This document shows, piece after piece, positions 1 through 9,238 of a stretch of 35,000 nucleotides of DNA; positions within the stretch are counted from its first letter, which is position 1; each line of letters starts with the position of its first letter. The stretch comes from Ignavibacteriaceae bacterium (GTDB lineage Bacteria > Bacteroidota > Ignavibacteria > Ignavibacteriales > Ignavibacteriaceae): positions 1-35,000 of the forward strand of contig JAHBUO010000019.1 of assembly GCA_019638025.1 (NCBI GenBank). The letters are read 5' to 3'. The notes under the pieces were generated by a model. The model was given only the letters and a program-made list of their open reading frames with translations, was not told the origin of the DNA and made no database searches. The position numbers were made by a program, and so were the translations under genes.

Positions 1-938
1 TTTGGAAATATCTCGGGGACATATTCTGTCGGAGGATAGAGAATTGCTAACTTTTTGTTTTGTGAATCTTGAACCGAAAAAACTAAATCGTTTTCAATTT
101 TACTTGAATAATTTGGACCAATGGAAATCCCGATGTCGCTTCCAACTTCATGTTTTCCTAAGCTAAACCGAGCTGAATTCCACGTGCCATCATCTGAACC
201 ATATATTATAGTAAATTTTTTTAAGAGTGTGGAATAACCGAGGTCAATGTTATCGAAATCAAAATTTCGGACATTATAGGAGGTTTCTGAGTTGTCTGTT
301 CGAATTCTGAAAGTTACTCGTGGAGCTCTTTTTTGAAATCGAAAAGTTGGCTCCATGGAAAATATTTCAGCAGAATTTATTTTAATGTTTTCGTTTTCTG
401 ATGAACTCAAGAAAACATCAAATCCATTTGCATCGTTGCCGGTTAATCCTTTTATTGAAATCGAATAGTATCTATAACCATCTTTTTCGGTTCCGTCTGA
501 TTTACTTAACTTCGCAAAAGTTTTCCATGTATTTAAGTACTCTTCATCCTCAGTAATATTTTTAGAGATTACTTTTTCCTCATTTGAGAGGTCGGCAAAT
601 TTTAATCCTGATGGAAACAAGTTTTCATCAACAAAATTTTTATAAAGGACAACTTCAAATTCGCTGCAAGTTTCACCATACTTAGAATCGTATATTCCAC
701 CACAAGCTAAATCAAAAAATCTTACATAAGTGTCTCCTGAGAAATCAATGGGAACTTTGAAGTGGATAAGCTGACGATAGTAATAATCACCAGAGTTTTG
801 AGGTGATTCCGGTCCATAGTTTACAAAAATCACTTTTTCTTGTGAATGAACTATTGAAATTCCAACGATGAAAAAGAGAAATATTTTAAGCAGAATCGAA
901 TTTCTTCTTTTATTATCATTCAATTTATTTGAGCCCAT
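1..938 (-). CDS. Secreted protein of unknown function, C-terminus outside window
   Basis: An open frame runs from an ATG at 938 to the left edge without a stop, giving about 312 residues of an incomplete protein. An AGGA ribosome-binding site lies about 6 nt upstream. The N-terminus (MGSNKLNDNKRRNS, then a hydrophobic stretch ending VHSQ) looks like a signal peptide, so the protein is probably exported. The rest is rich in Ser, Asn, Tyr, Phe and charged residues with no membrane segment, which suggests beta-rich extracellular modules. I do not recognise the family. It starts 23 bp after the LysM-FecR gene on the same strand, so it is probably the third gene of the operon headed by the histidine kinase. 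The missing C-terminus may hold an OmpA-like or T9SS sorting domain, but nothing in the window shows this. Confidence 0.75.
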   Translation of the reverse strand, partial: MGSNKLNDNKRRNSILLKIFLFFIVGISIVHSQEKVIFVNYGPESPQNSGDYYYRQLIHFKVPIDFSGDTYVRFFDLACGGIYDSKYGETCSEFEVVLYKNFVDENLFPSGLKFADLSNEEKVISKNITEDEEYLNTWKTFAKLSKSDGTEKDGYRYYSISIKGLTGNDANGFDVFLSSSENENIKINSAEIFSMEPTFRFQKRAPRVTFRIRTDNSETSYNVRNFDFDNIDLGYSTLLKKFTIIYGSDDGTWNSARFSLGKHEVGSDIGISIGPNYSSKIENDLVFSVQDSQNKKLAILYPPTEYVPEIFP

Positions 939-961
939 AAAATTTCCTGTTCAGATTACAA

Positions 962-2755
962 TTAATCTTTTATTATAATTTTTTTTGATAGTGTGTGACC
1001 TGCTCGAGAGATGATTACAAGATGGAGGTTATCTCCTTCAACCATACGTGGAAGTGAGATGTTGAAATATCCGTCTTTATTTGAATAAGTTGAAGTTTCC
1101 AATTTGGTTTTATCAGATTTTATCTTAATTAATGCTCCCGGTCTAGTATAGCCATTAAAAACCCTTTGATTTTGTTGAATAATTATTTCATCAGATAAAG
1201 CATTTTTGTCTTTATCTTGAAGTTCAATCTTCGGATTCAATTCAGCAAAAATTGATTTCTTAATATTTGATTTATTACCGGAGAGATCGATAGAAACAAA
1301 TTCGACAATATTTTCTCCATCAATTAAATTGAGTGTGGAGACATATTTACCATTATCATCAACGTTAACTTCATTGGAGTTAATACTTAGCTTTGCACCT
1401 TTTTCTGTTTGCACTGAAATATCAAACAGATTATTTCTAGAAAAAGTTAAATCATCAATTAAGTTGACGGATAGGAATGGAGGTGTTGTATCAACTTCAA
1501 CTGTAAAACTAAAATAATTACCGAACTTTCCGGGAAATCCCAAATAATCAACTGAAGTAACTCGCCAATAATAAGTCCCTTGAGGAATTTTATCTATCGT
1601 TGCTTCATTTGATTTTATATCCTTAATTATTCTATATATAGAACTAAAACGGGAGTCGATAGCAATTTCAACCCAATATTGAGAGGCTTCAGGTACATTT
1701 GACCAATTAAAAGAAATATTTGCCGATGTTGTTTTCGACAAATTTTCGGGTGAAATTAAAGTTGGGGGATTGAGCAGGTTTTTCGGTTCAGTCGGTGCTT
1801 TACCTTTAGGAATCATTGAGCCTTGATTCTCTTTTAGAACAACGGTTGAACCTTGGGCTTCAAGAGAAATTTCTCCTTTGTAATTTGCTACTTTTGTTTG
1901 AGATTCTTGCTTATCTACCCAAAATAAATCAGAGTTAATTTTGGTTTTAACCCCTTGAATATTAAGATTAAATTCCTTCTTTGGTGTGTTGAATAATTTT
2001 GCGTAAGCATCTCCTTTTTCAAGTTTAACTTGAGATTCAGTTTTATTGTTCAAAAGATTAATACGCGATTTAAGAATCACCGCTTGAGAATTTTCATTTA
2101 ATCTTATTTGATTCAAATCAGAGAATGTAATCTCTGCAAATGAAGAAGATAAAGTTCGAGTTAAATCTTGTTCAAATAATTTTTCGAACAAAGAAGTATT
2201 ATTCCAACTCTGAAGATTTGGCTTTCGCTTCTGAACAGTTCCTTTTTGTTTTGATAGTATTGCATCTGCATTCTTATCACGAAGTTCTAAAGTTTTTTTG
2301 TATGCTGCTCTTGCGTACTCGGATGATTCCTTTATCAAACTATTTGCTGAATCCCACTTGTTATTTCTTCTTTCTTCTGAAGCTTGTTTTGAGAGTGATA
2401 ACGATTTTTCAATTTCAGATTGAGCGAAAATTTTAGCACCGTTGTTTATTGCTTCTGAAATGATTTTTTTCGTTTCTGAAAAATTACTTAGCACTTCAGT
2501 AATTTCTTTCTGTGGAATAAGTAATTTTCTTCCATCTTTTAGTGCGCTCATCGATGAAAGGTTATTATATGATAAAATCATTGTCCAGAGATTCGGATTT
2601 CCCAAGTGTATCTCAGCGATTTCACGAATATTCATATTGGATGACCAAATAATTTCTTTCGGTTTGCTTGATTGCGGAAAGATATTGCAGAACATAAATG
2701 CAGTAATTAGAACTACGGACATCAGAAGTTGTGAGAGCTTCCTTTTCATAAACAT
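962..2755 (-). CDS. Secreted LysM-FecR-fibronectin-like envelope protein
   Basis: The 597-residue product has a signal peptide (residues 1-28, ending near FPQSS). A LysM-like peptidoglycan-binding module follows (about 33-82, IREIAEIHLGNPNLW to RKLLIPQ), then a charged helical segment (85-165). Next is a FecR-type beta domain (about 170-320), a fibronectin III-like domain (about 329-420, with YYWRVTSVD) and Ig-like or carboxypeptidase-regulatory-like modules to the C-terminus. LysM suggests it sits on periplasmic peptidoglycan. FecR domains are known from envelope signalling proteins, but this protein has no transmembrane anchor apart from the signal peptide. The ATG overlaps the kinase stop by one base (TAATG), so translation is probably coupled to the kinase. 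A second ATG two codons in is an alternative start. A structural or sensory partner of the kinase is my inference. Confidence 0.85.
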   Translation of the reverse strand: MFMKRKLSQLLMSVVLITAFMFCNIFPQSSKPKEIIWSSNMNIREIAEIHLGNPNLWTMILSYNNLSSMSALKDGRKLLIPQKEITEVLSNFSETKKIISEAINNGAKIFAQSEIEKSLSLSKQASEERRNNKWDSANSLIKESSEYARAAYKKTLELRDKNADAILSKQKGTVQKRKPNLQSWNNTSLFEKLFEQDLTRTLSSSFAEITFSDLNQIRLNENSQAVILKSRINLLNNKTESQVKLEKGDAYAKLFNTPKKEFNLNIQGVKTKINSDLFWVDKQESQTKVANYKGEISLEAQGSTVVLKENQGSMIPKGKAPTEPKNLLNPPTLISPENLSKTTSANISFNWSNVPEASQYWVEIAIDSRFSSIYRIIKDIKSNEATIDKIPQGTYYWRVTSVDYLGFPGKFGNYFSFTVEVDTTPPFLSVNLIDDLTFSRNNLFDISVQTEKGAKLSINSNEVNVDDNGKYVSTLNLIDGENIVEFVSIDLSGNKSNIKKSIFAELNPKIELQDKDKNALSDEIIIQQNQRVFNGYTRPGALIKIKSDKTKLETSTYSNKDGYFNISLPRMVEGDNLHLVIISRAGHTLSKKIIIKD

Positions 2756-4683
2756 TATTTGACTCCTAAAGGTAAATCTAAAATGAATGTAGCTCCCTTA
2801 CCGAACTCGCTTTCTAGTCTAATTTTTGCATTTTGTAATTCAACCAATCTTTTCACTATTGATAATCCTAATCCTGTAGAATGTTCTCCCGCTGTTGGTT
2901 TTGCAGATAAGCGGGCAAATTTGCCAAATACTTTTTGTTTATCTTCATCAGAAAAACCTTGTCCTTCATCTTTTATCGAAAGAGAAAGGAAACCAACTTT
3001 AGATTCGAAATGATAGTTGATATAAATATTTTTCCCCATAGGAGAAAATTTGATTGCATTAGAGACAAGATTATCAATTATTTGCAGAGTTAAGTTCTTG
3101 TCAACATCAACAAGAACATCGGCATCGTTTTGTTGAAGATTAATTTTAATCTCTTTCTTTACGGCGTTTTCATTGTTCTGTTGAAATATCTGATTAAGAA
3201 TCACACTTATCGGAATAACCTCTTTGTTAATTTTTATTCTTCCTTCTTCAATTGCATTAACGTCAAGTAGATTTGTCACGATGCCAAACATTCTATTTGA
3301 AGCCCCCAAAATTTCTTCGAGAAAATTCTGTCGTAACTCAATCGGGAGATCGTGATCGCTAAGAAGAATATCAGTAAAACCTTTAATTGAAGTTAAAGGA
3401 TTTTTTAAATCATGAGCAGCAATTCCAAGGAATTCATTTTTCTCTTTATTTAAGTCGAGAACTTTTTGATAAGAACGGTTAATCTCTTCATTAGCTTTAA
3501 TTAAATCACTTGTACGCTCTTCAACTTTCAGTTCAAGATTTTTGCTGTAATCCTCAAGCTGAGATTTTTGTTTTTCGATTTCTTTAAAATTTGCTTCAAG
3601 GTCATTCCCCATTTGTACAAGTGATTGCCCTAAGGCTCCAATTGAATCGGGAGCCTCATATTTTATTTCAGTTCTAAAATTCCCTTTTGCAATTTGGTGT
3701 GCAGCCTCTGACATTTTTTTTATCGGATTGCTTAGTCGTTTAGAAAAGATAATTGAGATTATTGCAGCGGCTGATAAACTTATTCCAATCCAAATTAAGA
3801 AAATATTCATTATCTCAGATACAATACCATAAGCATCCGACTCTTTAATTGCAGTTATTATCACCCATGGAATTGATTCCGGCGATGCGAAACATGCAAC
3901 AATTTCTTCGTCTTGCGGAGATTTGTAATTATTCACTATCGAGAAATTTTGTTTTGAGGAAGCAATTTTTAAACCATCAATCGAGAGGAAAGAATAGTCA
4001 TTTTTGAAATTATCAGAAGAATATATTCTCTCCCCATTGAAATCGATTAAAAAAATGTTTCCTTTCTTTTGGAGAGGATGATTCTCAATATTTTTTACAA
4101 TTTCATTTAAGTTGACTATAGCACTCAAATAGAAATTATCCGAGTTGTTAATTTCAATGGACACTTTTAAAACTTGATACCAAATATTACTCTCTTTAAG
4201 ATATCTCAAATTCGAAACAAATAATTTTTGGTCACTTGTTTTATTAAGTGAATCCGAAACAAAATTTAATTTCTCTAGCGGAATCTTTCTCCCATTAACT
4301 GAAATACTATCTTTGCTTACCAAAACTATTTCTTGTCTCTCTGCATTTTGAGGCTCATAACTAATGTTAATGCCAAGTATGTTATCGACAGTCTTTATTA
4401 TCGAAACAAGAAGATTTACTTTCTCTTGTGGACTTAGATTCTCATTTGCCAAACTTATTTTCGCAAGTTCCAAAACTTCAAAAGTTTTCTGATACTGCTC
4501 ATCAATTTGCTGAGCAATTTCATTAGAAGAAAAAATCAGTTGTTGATTCACCGTACTCTTCAGTTCGTCTTGAATAACTCCGATAACATTGACCACAATT
4601 ATGGTTGCCGGAATAATTGCAACAATAATCAGAATAGTCAAAAGTTTGATATTCCAACTAATTTTATTCAAACCAATTTTCAT
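2755..4683 (-). CDS. Membrane sensor histidine kinase (dCache-like, HAMP, HisKA, HATPase)
   Basis: The 642-residue kinase has a membrane segment at about 14-37, a periplasmic dCache-like sensor region (about 40-285) and a second membrane segment (291-314). A HAMP domain (315-370), a coiled coil (365-410), a HisKA domain and a HATPase_c domain follow. The phosphoacceptor is H424 in AAHDLKNP. The ATPase shows the N box with N538 (IIDNLVSNAIKFSP), the G1 box DEGQGF (572-577) and the G2 box GLGLS (604-608). All residues expected for an active kinase are present. It has no receiver domain and no response regulator lies in the window, so its partner must be encoded elsewhere. It is the first gene of a minus-strand operon with the LysM-FecR protein. 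No clear Shine-Dalgarno precedes the ATG. The ligand cannot be told from sequence. Confidence 0.93.
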   Translation of the reverse strand: MKIGLNKISWNIKLLTILIIVAIIPATIIVVNVIGVIQDELKSTVNQQLIFSSNEIAQQIDEQYQKTFEVLELAKISLANENLSPQEKVNLLVSIIKTVDNILGINISYEPQNAERQEIVLVSKDSISVNGRKIPLEKLNFVSDSLNKTSDQKLFVSNLRYLKESNIWYQVLKVSIEINNSDNFYLSAIVNLNEIVKNIENHPLQKKGNIFLIDFNGERIYSSDNFKNDYSFLSIDGLKIASSKQNFSIVNNYKSPQDEEIVACFASPESIPWVIITAIKESDAYGIVSEIMNIFLIWIGISLSAAAIISIIFSKRLSNPIKKMSEAAHQIAKGNFRTEIKYEAPDSIGALGQSLVQMGNDLEANFKEIEKQKSQLEDYSKNLELKVEERTSDLIKANEEINRSYQKVLDLNKEKNEFLGIAAHDLKNPLTSIKGFTDILLSDHDLPIELRQNFLEEILGASNRMFGIVTNLLDVNAIEEGRIKINKEVIPISVILNQIFQQNNENAVKKEIKINLQQNDADVLVDVDKNLTLQIIDNLVSNAIKFSPMGKNIYINYHFESKVGFLSLSIKDEGQGFSDEDKQKVFGKFARLSAKPTAGEHSTGLGLSIVKRLVELQNAKIRLESEFGKGATFILDLPLGVK

Positions 4684-4698
4684 AAATTTTATGACGGT

Positions 4699-4704
4699 AT
4701 TATA
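4699..4704 (-). promoter_or_regulatory. Candidate -10 box for the kinase operon
   Basis: On the minus strand a perfect TATAAT sits 15 nt before the kinase ATG. The expected -35 position holds only a T-rich stretch. If used, the 5' leader would be only about 8-9 nt, which would fit the lack of a Shine-Dalgarno. Such hexamers are common by chance in AT-rich DNA. Confidence 0.28.
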
Positions 4705-4834
4705 TGCTAAAGTATTTTACTCAAAAAAATGCGGGGAGAAAAATATCGATTGTGTCCCATTTATTTAAAAAGAAATTTAGTAAAAATAATTTATAAGAGT
4801 AAATATTTACAGAAAATAAGGTGCAAAAAACTGA

Positions 4835-4864
4835 TTGACATAGCTACATATTCTTGAGTAAATT
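4835..4864 (+). promoter_or_regulatory. Candidate sigma-70-type promoter of the anti-sigma-like gene
   Basis: A perfect TTGACA (4835-4840) is followed after 18 bp by TAAATT (4859-4864, four of six matches to TATAAT). It lies about 37 bp before the ATG at 4901 in the intergenic region between divergent genes. It is a plausible promoter by pattern only. Confidence 0.3.
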
Positions 4865-4900
4865 GGCAATTAGTTTGATATAGATTTAATAAGGAAAATT

Positions 4901-5614
4901 ATGGATCAACATACATATGACTTAATAAACAAAGAGCTTGACGGCATAATCTCTGAAAACGAGAAATCAGAGTTAGAGGATATTCTAAAAAAAGATTCTA
5001 CTTTAATGAAAGAGTATGAGGAAATAATCAGCAATTCTAAAGCTGAAAAGAAGAATAAATCGGTTATTGAAACTAAGAACTTCTTTCAAAGATTCTGGGA
5101 CGATTTACTAAATAGTCCGGGTTTACGATATTCATCATTAATTCCTCTCGGAATTATTATTGGAGTTTTTGCACATATCGGCTATCAAAATTATTTTAAT
5201 TCTTCAGCGATAAACAGTCGAGATATTTTCGGAACGATGGCTGATTTATCGACGCTATCCGGCTTCGAGTCCGGCTCAGAAACTATCATTGAGCAAGAGA
5301 ATATTCATGGAACCATAACCACTCAACTATCTGAAGAAATGGTAATTGCAGAAGTGGAACTTAATATTACAGAAAATCTGAAAGTTGATATAACATTCAA
5401 TCAGAATGCGCTAACAATATTCGGGTTGAAACCATTAATTCAAAATGAAAACAGTAATATGAATTGGGGAGGCGGATTAATAAGATTAGAAGTGAGTGGT
5501 GAAAATAAATATTTACTTTTCTTTAAGAAAAAAGATAATCCTCCTAAAGAACTTCGAATAAGAATTTATGACGATGTAAAAACTGTCTACGAAAACGTAA
5601 TTAAAGTTGATTAA
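4901..5614 (+). CDS. Anti-sigma-factor-like single-pass membrane protein
   Basis: The 237-residue protein starts with a short acidic helical region (IN.ELDGIISENEKSELEDIL) like the N-terminus of many anti-sigma and FecR-type regulators. There is no zinc-binding HxxxCxxC motif. One membrane segment lies at about 78-98 (LIPLGIIIGVFAHIGYQ), followed by a beta-rich periplasmic domain of about 135 residues that I do not recognise. The ATG has a good AAGGA site about 6 nt upstream. It is transcribed away from the kinase operon, and its last 14 bp overlap the end of the convergent lhgO gene. No sigma factor is encoded in the window, so a role as an anti-sigma factor is inferred from architecture alone; a plain membrane protein with a similar N-terminus is equally possible. 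Confidence 0.7.
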   Translation: MDQHTYDLINKELDGIISENEKSELEDILKKDSTLMKEYEEIISNSKAEKKNKSVIETKNFFQRFWDDLLNSPGLRYSSLIPLGIIIGVFAHIGYQNYFNSSAINSRDIFGTMADLSTLSGFESGSETIIEQENIHGTITTQLSEEMVIAEVELNITENLKVDITFNQNALTIFGLKPLIQNENSNMNWGGGLIRLEVSGENKYLLFFKKKDNPPKELRIRIYDDVKTVYENVIKVD

Positions 5615-6803
5615 TTATAGTTTTAGCGATCGTATCGCCAATACTTAATGATGCTGTTGCTGCCGGTGAGGGAGCATTTAAAACATGTACCATTTTATTT
5701 TTCGAGATGATGCAAAAATCATCAAGGAGTTTTCCGTCCTTGCTTAATGCTTGAGCTCGAACGCCGGAACCTCCCGGCACAATATCTTCTTCGGTGATTT
5801 CCGGAATAAGTTTTTGCAAAGCTTTTACAAATGCTTTTTTGCTGAATGAACGATAGAATTCTTCAATCCCCATTTTATAATATTTTGCAGCCATCTTCCA
5901 AAAGCCTTGATAGAATAGCATCTCAGCGGAATCTTGAATTGAGAAATCTGATCTTTCGTAACCTTCACGCTTAAAGGCTAAAACTGCATTCGGGCCGGCT
6001 TCAACACCTCCTTTTATCATTCGCGTAAAATGAACACCTAAAAATGGAAAGCGAGGGTCGGGAACGGGATAAATTAAATTTTTAACTAAGTAAGATTTTT
6101 CATCCGCAAGCTTATAATACTCGCCTCTAAACGGAATGATTTTTACTTCCGGTTCAATTCCGCAAAGTTTTGCAACTCTATCTGAGTACAAGCCTGCACA
6201 ATTAACCACAACATTTGTCTCATGAACACCGTTAGTTGAATTTACAAAATGCTTTCCGAATTTACTTTCTAATCCAATAAACTTAGAACTTGTTCTAACA
6301 ATTCCCCCCTTTAGTTCAATTAATTTTCGATAAGCATTTGTAACATCGGTATAATCAACAATTCCTGTTTCTTCAACAAATAATCCGCATATTCCGTTAA
6401 CATGGGGTTCATATTCTTTCAGTTCATCTGCAGATAATCTTTTGAGATTCCTTAAACCATTGGCTTTCCCTCGAGATTCTAATTCATCTAAAGCCGGTAT
6501 TTCAGCATTAGATGTCGCAACGACAATTTTTCCACATTTATCGTGCTTGATATTATTCTCTTCACAAAATTTGTATAGACTATTTCTTCCGTTAGAACAA
6601 TTTATTGCCTTTAGCGAACCAGGCTTATAGTATAAACCACTATGAATAACTCCGCTATTATTTCCGGTTTGGTGTGCTGCTAAATTATCTTCTGCTTCGA
6701 TGAGCAAGAGCTTTAACGGCTTTTGACTTAGTAGTGACAATGCGGTTGCAGTTCCAACAATACCACCACCAATAATTACAACATCAAATTTTTCGGTTGC
6801 CAT
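5601..6803 (-). CDS. lhgO: L-2-hydroxyglutarate oxidase (FAD-dependent)
   Basis: The 400-residue protein is a glycine-oxidase/DAO-family FAD enzyme. It shows the N-terminal dinucleotide-binding motif G12xG14xxG17, the segment HQTGNNSGVIHSGLYY and a C-terminal GGSGVRAQ.L motif, which together are typical of LhgO/L2HGDH. The family oxidises L-2-hydroxyglutarate to 2-oxoglutarate, removing a by-product of malate dehydrogenase or lactate dehydrogenase side reactions and passing electrons to the quinone pool or to oxygen. Length agrees with the family. It is divergent from the GDP-fucose genes and convergent with the anti-sigma-like gene (14-bp overlap of the 3' ends), so it seems to be transcribed alone. 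The ATG at 6803 has only a weak ribosome-binding site. The broader FAD-dependent oxidoreductase label is certain; the substrate is very likely. Confidence 0.92.
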   Translation of the reverse strand: MATEKFDVVIIGGGIVGTATALSLLSQKPLKLLLIEAEDNLAAHQTGNNSGVIHSGLYYKPGSLKAINCSNGRNSLYKFCEENNIKHDKCGKIVVATSNAEIPALDELESRGKANGLRNLKRLSADELKEYEPHVNGICGLFVEETGIVDYTDVTNAYRKLIELKGGIVRTSSKFIGLESKFGKHFVNSTNGVHETNVVVNCAGLYSDRVAKLCGIEPEVKIIPFRGEYYKLADEKSYLVKNLIYPVPDPRFPFLGVHFTRMIKGGVEAGPNAVLAFKREGYERSDFSIQDSAEMLFYQGFWKMAAKYYKMGIEEFYRSFSKKAFVKALQKLIPEITEEDIVPGGSGVRAQALSKDGKLLDDFCIISKNKMVHVLNAPSPAATASLSIGDTIAKTIINQL

Positions 6804-6910
6804 AAAGTTTTACTTCATTTTGAATTAAGTGATTATGTGTGAAATCAATAAAATCATTAAATTGATATGTTAAAATACAAATATTTAATTTGTTTAAAGA
6901 AGGGCAAATC

Positions 6911-7858
6911 TTGAAAGAAAAGAAAATATATCTTGCCGGCCATAAAGGGATGGTTGGTTCTGCAATCCATCGGAATTTGGAAGGAAAAGGGTATACAAAA
7001 ATTATAACAAAAACACTTGATGAACTTGATTTAATTCGTCAGGCTGATGTCGAGACTTTTTTCCGAAGTGAAAAACCTGAAGTGGTAATCATAGCTGCAG
7101 CAAAAGTTGGTGGAATTTGGGCGAACAATGTTTATCGGGCCGAGTTTCTTTATCAAAATTTAATGATTGAATCCAATCTTATTCATTCAGCATTTCAAAA
7201 TGGAGTTGAGAAGCTAATTTTTCTTGGAAGTTCTTGTATCTATCCAAAACTAGCTCCTCAGCCATTAAAGGAAGAATCACTCCTTTCCGGATATCTCGAG
7301 TACACAAATGAACCTTATGCAATTGCCAAAATAGCCGGTATTAAATTGTGCGAAAGTTACTTTAAACAATACGAAAGTAATTTCTTTTCGGCGATGCCAA
7401 CGAATTTATACGGATTTTATGACAACTTCGATTTGGAGACAAGTCATGTTCTTCCGGCACTAATAAGAAAATTCCACGAAGCAAAAGAGAGTAATTGTAA
7501 TTCAGTGACTTTGTGGGGGACAGGAACTCCAAAGCGTGAGTTTATGTTTGTTGATGACCTTGCCGATGCGATTGTGTTCTTGCTCGAAAATGTAAACGCC
7601 AATGATATTTACTCAAAAGAAATTTCACAAATAAATATTGGAACAGGTGAAGATTTAACTATTGCCGAAGCAGCCGAAATAATTGCAAGTGTAGTTGGCT
7701 TTGAGGGCGTCATTAATTATGATTCATCAAAACCTGATGGGACTCCACGTAAATTGATGGATGTGTCTCGATTACATAATTTAGGTTGGAATCATAAGAC
7801 TTCTTTCAGAGAAGGAATTGAAAAAACTTACAAATGGTTTGTGGAAAATAAAATTTAA
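6911..7858 (+). CDS. fcl: GDP-L-fucose synthase
   Basis: This is a short-chain dehydrogenase/reductase-family enzyme that converts GDP-4-keto-6-deoxymannose to GDP-L-fucose with NADPH (3,5-epimerisation and 4-reduction). The NADP-binding motif GHKGMVG is at 10-16. The family hallmarks SSCIYPK and Y-x3-K ([10 protein letters not shown]) are present, as is [14 protein letters not shown] chose the TTG at 6911: it follows an AAGAAGGG ribosome-binding site by about 6 nt and gives [13 protein letters not shown], the usual start of the family (315 aa). An upstream in-frame TTG at 6890 has no ribosome-binding site. The gmd gene, which makes its substrate, begins 11 bp downstream, so the two form an operon. 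Confidence 0.95.
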   Translation: MKEKKIYLAGHKGMVGSAIHRNLEGKGYTKIITKTLDELDLIRQADVETFFRSEKPEVVIIAAAKVGGIWANNVYRAEFLYQNLMIESNLIHSAFQNGVEKLIFLGSSCIYPKLAPQPLKEESLLSGYLEYTNEPYAIAKIAGIKLCESYFKQYESNFFSAMPTNLYGFYDNFDLETSHVLPALIRKFHEAKESNCNSVTLWGTGTPKREFMFVDDLADAIVFLLENVNANDIYSKEISQINIGTGEDLTIAEAAEIIASVVGFEGVINYDSSKPDGTPRKLMDVSRLHNLGWNHKTSFREGIEKTYKWFVENKI

Positions 7859-7869
7859 AGGAAATTAAA

Positions 7870-8988
7870 ATGAAAAAAGCACTTATAACAGGAATTACCG
7901 GACAGGATGGAAGTTACCTAACCGAAATATTACTTGATAAAGGTTATGAAGTACATGGAATTATCAGAAGAAGTAGTTCATTTAATACAGGGCGAATTGA
8001 CCACCTCTACAACAATCCGGAGATTTTAAATAAAAAATTATTTTTGCATTATGGTGATTTAGTCGACACCAGTAATCTTAATAGATTACTCGAAAAAATC
8101 GAGCCTGATGAAATCTATAATCTTGCGGCACAAAGTCATGTAAAAGTTTCTTTTGAAGTCCCCGATTACACTGCACAGGTTGATGCTCTCGGAACTCTAA
8201 GATTTTTGGATGCAATAAGAGAAGTCGGTTTAAAAGAAGTTAAATTTTATCAAGCATCCACAAGTGAGTTGTACGGAAAAGTTCAAGAAGTTCCACAATC
8301 AGAAACAACTCCTTTCTATCCTCGTTCTCCTTATGGAGTAGCTAAACTTTATGGCTATTGGATAATTGTTAATTATAGAGAGGCTTACAATCTATTTGCC
8401 TGCAACGGAATATTATTTAATCATGAATCGCCAAGAAGAGGAGAAACATTTGTAACTCGCAAAATTACTCGTGCAGTCAGCCGAATTTTTACGGGAATTC
8501 AAAATTCATTTTCACTCGGAAACCTTGACGCTAAAAGAGATTGGGGATTTGCTCCTGAGTATTGCGAAGGAATGTGGCGAATTCTTCAGCATCATAAAGC
8601 TGATGATTTTGTGTTGGCAACCGGTGATACACGCACAGTTCGAGAGTTTGCAGAAAAATCCTTTAATGCTGTTGGTATTAAACTCGAATGGCAAGGTGAG
8701 GCTGAAAATGAAATTGGGATTATTTCTGAATTTGAACCTTCGGTTGCAGAGAAGTTTTTAGGTGAACTTGGAGATATAAAATTTAAGTTTAATAAAGAGC
8801 TAAAGCCCGGAGCAACAGTACTATCAGTAAATCCTGCATATTATCGTCCAACTGAAGTAGATTTATTAATCGGAAATCCTACAAAAGCTAAAAAAGAATT
8901 AGGGTGGGAAGCAAAAACTGATTTCACAAATCTCGTTGAGCTTATGATGCATTCAGATTTGAAAAAGGTTTTGCAAAGAGGTTATTGA
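7870..8988 (+). CDS. gmd: GDP-mannose 4,6-dehydratase
   Basis: The 372-residue enzyme converts GDP-D-mannose to GDP-4-keto-6-deoxy-D-mannose, the first step to GDP-L-fucose and related deoxysugars. It has the NAD(P)-binding motif GITGQDG (8-14), the [15 protein letters not shown] segment typical of GMD, the active-site region [10 protein letters not shown] (128-137) and Y155-x3-K159. [16 protein letters not shown] is also a family signature. Length matches the family. An AAAGGA site lies upstream of the ATG. It follows fcl by 11 bp. No glycosyltransferase is in the window, so the acceptor of the fucose (surface polysaccharide or glycoprotein) is unknown. Confidence 0.97.
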   Translation: MKKALITGITGQDGSYLTEILLDKGYEVHGIIRRSSSFNTGRIDHLYNNPEILNKKLFLHYGDLVDTSNLNRLLEKIEPDEIYNLAAQSHVKVSFEVPDYTAQVDALGTLRFLDAIREVGLKEVKFYQASTSELYGKVQEVPQSETTPFYPRSPYGVAKLYGYWIIVNYREAYNLFACNGILFNHESPRRGETFVTRKITRAVSRIFTGIQNSFSLGNLDAKRDWGFAPEYCEGMWRILQHHKADDFVLATGDTRTVREFAEKSFNAVGIKLEWQGEAENEIGIISEFEPSVAEKFLGELGDIKFKFNKELKPGATVLSVNPAYYRPTEVDLLIGNPTKAKKELGWEAKTDFTNLVELMMHSDLKKVLQRGY

Positions 8989-9034
8989 AACCGAAATGAG
9001 TTCTATTCATCATACTTCGGAAAAAAGAGGTTTT

Positions 9035-9238
9035 ATGGAAAAGAATGTCGGTTACTGGGATGGTATCGTTCGTAGAGTATTAGGTTTTTTGCTCATATCT
9101 TTAATCTTTATAATTGAGAGTAATTGGAAATACATAGGACTTTTTGGATTTGTTCTCTTGGCAACATCTTGTGTAAACTCTTGTCCGCTCTACTTAGTTT
9201 TTAAGTGGAATTCAATCAAGAAAAAAATCAATGAGTGA
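9035..9238 (+). CDS. Small DUF2892/YgaP-type membrane protein
   Basis: The 67-residue product (MEKNVGYWDGIVRRVLG...) matches the pattern of DUF2892 proteins: an N-terminal KNVG..D...R..LG motif, two membrane segments (about 14-28 and 33-50) and a conserved C..SCPLY end (Cys46 and Cys50). I prefer the ATG at 9035 because AAAGAGG lies 4 nt upstream. An upstream in-frame ATG at 8996 would add 13 residues but has a poor ribosome-binding site. The gene begins 46 bp after gmd on the same strand and may share its transcript, although nothing links the functions. The two cysteines may bind metal or take part in redox or sulfur chemistry, as proposed for YgaP-like proteins; that is inference. Confidence 0.82.
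   Translation: MEKNVGYWDGIVRRVLGFLLISLIFIIESNWKYIGLFGFVLLATSCVNSCPLYLVFKWNSIKKKINE

Noticed and set aside
2140..2762. Plus-strand frames opposite the LysM-FecR gene
   Set aside because: They mirror a clear gene and read as hydrophobic noise.
6890..6910. Longer fcl start at TTG 6890
   Set aside because: No ribosome-binding site; TTG 6911 has a good one and gives the usual family N-terminus.
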